This document shows positions 37,720 through 42,572 of a DNA stretch of 42,572 bases, piece by piece. A program made the translations under genes and the position numbers. Below the pieces are notes generated by a model. It had not been told where the DNA came from. It did not search any database and saw only the letters and a program-made list of their open reading frames with translations. Every line of letters starts with the position of its first letter. The stretch's first letter is position 1. Source of the DNA: Clostridiaceae bacterium (GTDB taxonomy: Bacteria; Bacillota; Clostridia; DSM-8532); the NCBI GenBank assembly GCA_012728095.1, contig JAAYFU010000026.1, positions 1-42,572 of the forward strand, read 5' to 3'.

Positions 37720-39255
37720 ATGCAGATGGAACTAATAAAAAAGCCTATAAGATCCTACAGGACTATTGAAATAAGGGAAACCGAGGAAATGCTTGAAAAC
37801 AGCATTATTGTGCCTGACAGCAAACCTGATATTAAAAATATAATCCTGGCAGACGCGGAATGCTTCGTTACGAATGTTGAAAAATCGGGACGCATGATGG
37901 AAGTAAGCGGAGAAATAAGGTATCGGATATTGTATGGTTCGGATACTCCCGACCAAAGGATTGAAAGCATCGTTACCCAATTCCCATGGTCCTTTTCATT
38001 GCAAAAGCCGAAAGCTGAGGAAGAGGTAGGAGTATTTGCAAGGAGTTACTGCCAGCATACTGACGCGAATATCGTTAACGGAAGAAAAATCACAGCCCGT
38101 ACAGTGTGTTCAATAATAAGCCGCTTTTATGAAATCAGGTCAGATGAGATCGGTAGGGAAATCCTGGGCGAAAATGTGTATTTGAAGACAACTCCGGTAA
38201 ATATCATTTCCCTGAAGGACAACGGGGATATAATGGCCAAAGTTTCAAATGTACTGTCGCTGCCGCATGGCAGTCCCGCAATTAAGGAAATATTGTTTTC
38301 ACGTATAAATGTCGGTTCCACTGAGCTTACCTATAATGAAGATGAACCGGCCATCGAAGCAAAAGGTACGGCATACATATTATATCGCAGTGATACTATT
38401 GACGAGAGCATAGAATCGGCAGTACTGGAGTTTCCCATCAAAACGGTTACAGGTATCGTAACGGTACCGAATGAGACTGTTTTAACAACAAGTGTTTTGA
38501 AACACTGGGAGTTAGAGCCCATAGAGGATGCCGACGGACTGCTTACACAGGTGGCGGTCAACCTTGAGTTCCAGGTAGATGCCCAGGCCCTGGTGCCGGA
38601 GGAGCAGATCGTGATAGAAGACGCCTATTCCACTGATTACAGGCTGGATCTTAAAAAGTCCAAAATAAAGGTAGTGACCGATGAGCAGGAATTAAGCGAA
38701 TCCCTGGAGCTTAAACAAAAAATAAAAATAGAAGACCCTGATGATCAAATGGCCGAGGTGCTCCTGGTATGTGCCGGCGAGCGAAGCATGGCTTCAAAAT
38801 TGGATGAAAAAGGTATCAGCGCGCAAGGGACATTGGGAGCCGACATAGTATATATGACCCAGAACGGTGAAATGAAAAGCTTTTTCGTTGAACTTTCTTT
38901 CAGCCAGAATGTGGAGCTGCCCGGAGAAGGGCAGTGGCAACTGGTTCAATCCTTCTTCAACATAAATGATGTAGAATTTGATATATCAGGAACCGACACA
39001 GTTGAATTAAGAATTAATATCAGTTCCAAGTTTAGGGTGGCAAGATATGATGAAATAGTATGCACCGAGGCCTTGACCGCAGTCAAAGAGGAAAGCCGTA
39101 AAAAAGCCCCGATAATTCTCTATTTTACACATCCGGGGGATACTATGTGGAGCGTGGCCAAACGATATAGGATACCACTTTCCAGACTGGCTCTGGATAA
39201 CGGTCTGGATGCATCGGAAAACCTGCAGGTAGGTCAAAAGCTGTTTATAATGTGA
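37720..39255 (+). CDS. SipL-like spore protein (DUF3794 repeats plus LysM)
   Basis: The 511 residues carry repeated DUF3794 domains (VPDSKPDIKNIILADAE; LGENVYLKTTPVNII; LDLKKSKIKVVTDEQ) and one C-terminal LysM domain (HPGDTMWSVAKRYRIPLSRL...). This is the architecture of Clostridioides SipL, which joins SpoIVA to build the spore coat. GAGGAGGTCCTTAAA precedes the ATG. A perfect sigma-E-type -10 (CATACATT, 37651-37658) lies upstream but lacks a clear -35. The placement between veg and ispE is common in Clostridia. Confidence 0.88.
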   Translation: MQMELIKKPIRSYRTIEIRETEEMLENSIIVPDSKPDIKNIILADAECFVTNVEKSGRMMEVSGEIRYRILYGSDTPDQRIESIVTQFPWSFSLQKPKAEEEVGVFARSYCQHTDANIVNGRKITARTVCSIISRFYEIRSDEIGREILGENVYLKTTPVNIISLKDNGDIMAKVSNVLSLPHGSPAIKEILFSRINVGSTELTYNEDEPAIEAKGTAYILYRSDTIDESIESAVLEFPIKTVTGIVTVPNETVLTTSVLKHWELEPIEDADGLLTQVAVNLEFQVDAQALVPEEQIVIEDAYSTDYRLDLKKSKIKVVTDEQELSESLELKQKIKIEDPDDQMAEVLLVCAGERSMASKLDEKGISAQGTLGADIVYMTQNGEMKSFFVELSFSQNVELPGEGQWQLVQSFFNINDVEFDISGTDTVELRINISSKFRVARYDEIVCTEALTAVKEESRKKAPIILYFTHPGDTMWSVAKRYRIPLSRLALDNGLDASENLQVGQKLFIM

Positions 39256-39270
39256 TAAAAATGTAAACCA

Positions 39271-39296
39271 AAAGGCAACCGGGAACGGTTGCCTTT
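39271..39296 (+). terminator. Intrinsic terminator of the SipL-like gene
   Basis: A perfect 10-bp stem AAAGGCAACC / GGTTGCCTTT with a 6-base loop. The T-run is short and partly inside the stem. Confidence 0.7.
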
Positions 39297-39306
39297 AATC
39301 TTAATA

Positions 39307-39385
39307 GTGACATTCTGAACGTAGCGAAGCGTTTCCCGATTGTCATTCTGAACGTAGCGAAGCGTAAGCGGAGTCGAAGGATCTT
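39307..39385. repeat. Dispersed palindromic repeat block 8
   Basis: A 22-base segment (CATTCTGAACGTAGCGAAGC plus GT) is repeated exactly at 39311 and 39344 (33-bp pitch). The second copy continues into a B-type tail GGAGTCGAAGGATCTT. The unit is thus a hybrid with an A-type head and a B-type tail. Confidence 0.85.
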
Positions 39386-39462
39386 ACTGTGTTAACATGG
39401 CCGTCCATTATGTATTTTTTTAATGATTAATTTTTTAAAACAAAGGAATTACGCACTTTCTA

Positions 39463-39491
39463 TTGCCCAATCCGTGTTTTTTGTATATAAT
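39463..39491 (+). promoter_or_regulatory. Candidate promoter of ispE
   Basis: -35 TTGCCC (39463-39468) and a perfect -10 TATAAT (39486-39491) with a 17-bp spacer, ending 30 bp before the GTG start. Confidence 0.6.
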
Positions 39492-39521
39492 ATACTTTAA
39501 CTAATATCAAGGAGGTGGGTT

Positions 39522-40406
39522 GTGGAGAGGCTGACAATTTTAGCTCCTGCGAAGATTAATCTTTCTATTGATGTAAAAGACAGGCTGGCAAGCGGGTATC
39601 ATTCAGTAGAAATGATAATGCAAACCATAGACCTTTTTGATATTATTACTGTTGAAAGAACTCAAAGCGATGTTTCCATCCAATGTGACGATCCGCAACT
39701 GCCATGCGACCATGGAAATATCGCTTTAAAAGCTGCAGAATTATTCTTTGAAAAATGCCCTTATAAAGGAGGAGCAAGAATCAGCCTGAAAAAGAATATT
39801 CCAATAGCGGCAGGGTTAGGCGGCGGCAGCTCTGATTCGGCAGGGGTGCTGAAAGCCCTCAATAGACTATATGACAATTGTCTTACCGATACGGAACTTG
39901 CGGAAATTTCGGGGCGACTGGGAGCGGATGTCGCTTTTTTCCTGTCAGGCGGAACTCAGTATGCCAGGGGAATAGGCAACGAACTTACACAGCTTCCTGA
40001 TTTAGGAGATGTTCATATATTGCTTGTAAATCCGGGGTTTCCGGTGTCTACCAAATTCGTTTATGAAAATTTGGATATAAGCAACATGGGAGAACGCCCT
40101 GATATACCCGGTATAATTGATGCGATAAAAAGAAGGGATATTAATTTTGTCGCTGAGAATATGAGAAATGTTTTAGAAAGTGTAACTCTTAAGAAATATC
40201 CTGAACTGAAAACAATAATGAACAAGCTTATCGAATCTGGTGCCTTAGGCAGCCTGATGAGCGGAAGCGGGCCGACAGTCTTCGGTATATACCAAAGCGG
40301 CGATAAGGCAGAAGCCGCGAAAGAGGAATTTTTAAAGCAATACGCAAATGTTTATCATACTATAACAATTGGCAGGAGGGAACAATGGTTAAAGTACCTA
40401 AATTAA
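39522..40406 (+). CDS. ispE: 4-diphosphocytidyl-2-C-methyl-D-erythritol kinase
   Basis: This GHMP-family kinase of the MEP isoprenoid pathway has 294 residues and a GTG start preceded by AAGGAGGTGGGTT. N-terminal APAKINLSIDVK, the ATP loop PIAAGLGGGSSDSAG (about 94-108) and the C-terminal SLMSGSGPTVFGIY are present. The 3' end overlaps the GntR gene by 22 bp, so the two are cotranscribed. Confidence 0.97.
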   Translation: MERLTILAPAKINLSIDVKDRLASGYHSVEMIMQTIDLFDIITVERTQSDVSIQCDDPQLPCDHGNIALKAAELFFEKCPYKGGARISLKKNIPIAAGLGGGSSDSAGVLKALNRLYDNCLTDTELAEISGRLGADVAFFLSGGTQYARGIGNELTQLPDLGDVHILLVNPGFPVSTKFVYENLDISNMGERPDIPGIIDAIKRRDINFVAENMRNVLESVTLKKYPELKTIMNKLIESGALGSLMSGSGPTVFGIYQSGDKAEAAKEEFLKQYANVYHTITIGRREQWLKYLN

Positions 40407-41074
40407 AAATGGATAGTTATCAGCCTCTTAGAGACGTAATTTTTGAAACATTACGCAAGGCTATAATCAGCGGAGATATAAAGCCGGGAGAACGTCTTAT
40501 GGAGGTTTCTCTGGCTAATCAAATGGGTGTGTCAAGGACACCCGTAAGAGAGGCAATAAGAAGGCTCGAGGCAGAAGGCCTGGTTACTATGACTCCAAGA
40601 AAAGGAACCCATGTCGCTGAGTTATCGGTTAAAGATATTATGGATGTTCTGGAGGTTCGTACCGTACTTGACAAGCTGGCGACAAACCTTGCTGCAAAGC
40701 GTATGCAGCCTTCACAGTTAAAAGCTCTTGAAAATGTACACAAGCAATACATTGCCTGTGTAGAAAAGAATAATATCGAAGGCGCCATAAAAAAAGACGT
40801 TGAATTCCACGACATAATTTACGCGGCTTCGGGTAATCCCAGGCTTGTTGCTGTCGCAGGCTCTTTACGTGAACATATATACAGGTTCAGAGTCATTTAT
40901 ATGAGCGGAGGAGATCCTATCGCTGAAAATGTTTTGAACGAGCATGAGGAGATTCTGGCGGCTCTTAAATCGGCTGATGGTGATCTTGCGTCAAATCTGG
41001 CCGAGAAACACATAAGAAATCAAATGGAAACAATAATAAAGACAGTTACAGAAGAAACCCGCAGAGGTGGATAA
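40385..41074 (+). CDS. GntR-family transcriptional regulator, FCD type
   Basis: This 229-residue regulator has a winged helix-turn-helix (about 15-75: LANQMGVSRTPVREAIRRLE) and a C-terminal all-helical FCD ligand domain (about 85-215; DVEFHDIIYAASGNP, RFRVIYM, EHEEILAALK). GGCAGGAGGGAACA precedes the ATG, which lies inside ispE. The ligand and targets are unknown. The MBOAT start ATG overlaps its stop codon (TAATG). Confidence 0.9.
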   Translation: MVKVPKLKMDSYQPLRDVIFETLRKAIISGDIKPGERLMEVSLANQMGVSRTPVREAIRRLEAEGLVTMTPRKGTHVAELSVKDIMDVLEVRTVLDKLATNLAAKRMQPSQLKALENVHKQYIACVEKNNIEGAIKKDVEFHDIIYAASGNPRLVAVAGSLREHIYRFRVIYMSGGDPIAENVLNEHEEILAALKSADGDLASNLAEKHIRNQMETIIKTVTEETRRGG

Positions 41075-42572
41075 TGCTTTTTAATTCCTTAGAATATCTT
41101 GTTTTCTTCCCTGTAGTGACCCTGGTATATTTTTTGTCACCTACATTGAGGGTTAGAAATATATTATTGCTTATTGCCAGCTACTATTTTTACATGCAGT
41201 ATAAGCCCGAATATGGCCTTTTAATGCTGTTTTCCTCCTTTGTTAACTATTATTCCGGACTTAGAATAGAAAATGCGAAGAATAAAAGAGGAAAACAGCT
41301 CTGGGTGGCAATCAGCTCTTTTTCCACTTTAGGGGTACTGTTTTTCTTTAAATATTTTAATTTTTTCAATGCAAATGTCGCCAGGCTGTTATCCTTTTTT
41401 GATATCTCTTATCAACCTCTCAGCATAAATGTTCTTCTCCCTGTGGGGATCTCGTTTTATACTTTTCAGGCTTTGAGTTATTCTATTGACGTATATCGGG
41501 GAGCACTGCCGGCAGAACGGGACTTTATTGATTTTGCCCTTTACGTATCATTTTTCCCTCAGCTGGTGGCCGGGCCGATTGAAAGATCTCCCAACCTCCT
41601 CCATCAATTAAAGGTCCATCATGATTTTGATGCAAAAAGAGCGGCATCAGGGCTTAGGATGATGGTCTGGGGGTTTTTCAAGAAGATTGTGGTTGCCGAC
41701 AGACTGGCTGTAATAGTCGATACTGTCTATAATAATCCTTCCGGATATGACGGTGTCTATTATATAATCGCTACCGTCGCCTTTGCATTCCAGATTTACT
41801 GTGACTTTTCGGGGTATTCGGACATTGCCATAGGAAGTGCCAGAGTCATGGGGATAGATCTCATGAAGAATTTTGAACGCCCCTATTTCTCAAAGAGTGT
41901 CACTGAATTCTGGAGGCGCTGGCATATATCCCTGTCAACCTGGTTCAGAGATTACTTGTACTTCCCGCTGGGAGGGAACAGAAAAGGATATTTTCGTACT
42001 CTTTTCAATCTCTTTGTCGTATTTCTGGTCAGCGGTCTCTGGCATGGAGCGAGCTGGACGTTTGTAATTTGGGGCGCATTGAACGGTGTAGCTATTGTTA
42101 TAGAAAAGATACTGGGGATAGGGAAAAATGCCGGAAAAGAATTATATGTCAGGCAAAAAGCATTAGAAAAGAAACAAAAGCCGACTTTGCTCCGTATTGT
42201 AAAGAGTATTGCGGGCATAATCCCCATGCTTTTGACTTTTGCTTTTACCTGTTTTGCCTGGGTGTTTTTCAGGGCAAGAACGGTAGGAGAGGCTTTTTAT
42301 ATGCTTCCCCGCTTTTTGCAGGGCTTTGATACGTTTGACCTTCAAAAGCTGTTCAGCAACAGGATCGTGCTTGGGCTTGATTACTGGGAATTCTTCACTG
42401 CGATAGGAGCCGTATTACTGTTGATTTGCGTTGAGCTTTTACAATCAGTCGTAAGCCCCAGCCGCATTCTTTCAAAGATGCCGGCGCCGGTAAGAATCGT
42501 GATATATGCATTCTCGCTGTCGCTTGTAATATGGCTGGCCTGGACAGAAACCCAGACATTTATATACTTTGC
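41074..42572 (+). CDS. MBOAT-family O-acyltransferase, AlgI/DltB-like (3' end outside window)
   Basis: The reading frame is open from the ATG at 41074 to the window end (499 codons, no stop). It starts MLFNSLEYLVFFPVVTLVYF and has many membrane segments. The MBOAT motifs are clear: FVNYYSGL, LPVGISFYTFQALSYSIDVYRG, FPQLVAGPIER, FWRRWHISLSTWFRDYLYFPLGG split over 41910-41975, and the active-site His in VSGLWHGASWTFVIWG. Members pass acyl groups across the membrane to exported polysaccharides, usually with a DHHW/AlgJ-like partner, which could follow beyond the window. AGAGGTGG precedes the ATG, and the gene is coupled to the GntR gene. Confidence 0.9.
   Translation, partial: MLFNSLEYLVFFPVVTLVYFLSPTLRVRNILLLIASYYFYMQYKPEYGLLMLFSSFVNYYSGLRIENAKNKRGKQLWVAISSFSTLGVLFFFKYFNFFNANVARLLSFFDISYQPLSINVLLPVGISFYTFQALSYSIDVYRGALPAERDFIDFALYVSFFPQLVAGPIERSPNLLHQLKVHHDFDAKRAASGLRMMVWGFFKKIVVADRLAVIVDTVYNNPSGYDGVYYIIATVAFAFQIYCDFSGYSDIAIGSARVMGIDLMKNFERPYFSKSVTEFWRRWHISLSTWFRDYLYFPLGGNRKGYFRTLFNLFVVFLVSGLWHGASWTFVIWGALNGVAIVIEKILGIGKNAGKELYVRQKALEKKQKPTLLRIVKSIAGIIPMLLTFAFTCFAWVFFRARTVGEAFYMLPRFLQGFDTFDLQKLFSNRIVLGLDYWEFFTAIGAVLLLICVELLQSVVSPSRILSKMPAPVRIVIYAFSLSLVIWLAWTETQTFIYF

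Overview
This window is the chromosomal replication-origin region of a spore-forming, moderately AT-rich Firmicute of class Clostridia. The evidence is the gene order rpmH / dnaA-dnaN-yaaA-recF-remB-gyrB, the leftward rnpA-yidD-yidC-jag-mnmE-mnmG-rsmG-noc series, parA-parB beside two perfect parS sites, and sporulation genes (a BofA homologue, a SipL-like DUF3794/LysM protein and a CotS-family kinase homologue). I cannot name the species from sequence alone; the gene set fits Ruminiclostridium/Acetivibrio-like Clostridia best, as an inference.

Layout. Positions 1-741 are non-coding on visible evidence. They hold a strong leftward promoter and leader (1-144) that look like the start of an rRNA operon lying outside the window, plus a rightward-facing intrinsic terminator. 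From 742 to 12125 all genes run leftward: gyrA, noc, rsmG, mnmG, mnmE, jag, yidC, yidD, rnpA, rpmH. The origin lies around dnaA, with DnaA-box-like 9-mers and an AT-rich stretch between dnaA and dnaN. From 12481 to 19276 genes run rightward: dnaA, dnaN, yaaA, recF, remB, gyrB and a GNAT acetyltransferase. An acyl-ACP thioesterase gene then sits between two parS sites, followed by parA, parB, a DUF4446 gene and serS. From 24.9 to 31.7 kb most genes are head-on to replication: a DUF896 gene, an RD-repeat protein, the cotS-like gene, bofA, yaaL, prmC and a DUF1385 gene; only fhs is rightward. The last part holds a fibronectin-III/S-layer-homology surface protein, a small membrane protein, glgB, veg, sipL, ispE, an FCD-type GntR regulator and a truncated MBOAT O-acyltransferase (41074 to the window end).

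The genes mostly serve initiation and topology of replication (dnaA, dnaN, recF, gyrA, gyrB), chromosome segregation and nucleoid occlusion (parAB, parS, noc), ribosome/tRNA maturation (rnpA, rsmG, mnmE/mnmG, serS, prmC) and membrane insertion (yidC/yidD). The distal part adds one-carbon metabolism, glycogen branching, isoprenoid synthesis and sporulation.

The least expected feature is a family of dispersed palindromic intergenic repeats (ends TGTCATTCTGAGC and GCTCAGGATGACA) found in eight blocks, never inside a recognised gene. In four blocks, truncated head units line up in front of an intact copy at an exact 22-bp pitch. I see no complete IS, prophage, CRISPR array or defence island, and no convincing new multi-gene system. 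The repeat family, the parS-flanked thioesterase cassette, the relocated gyrA and two proteins with altered active-site motifs are the points worth a second look.
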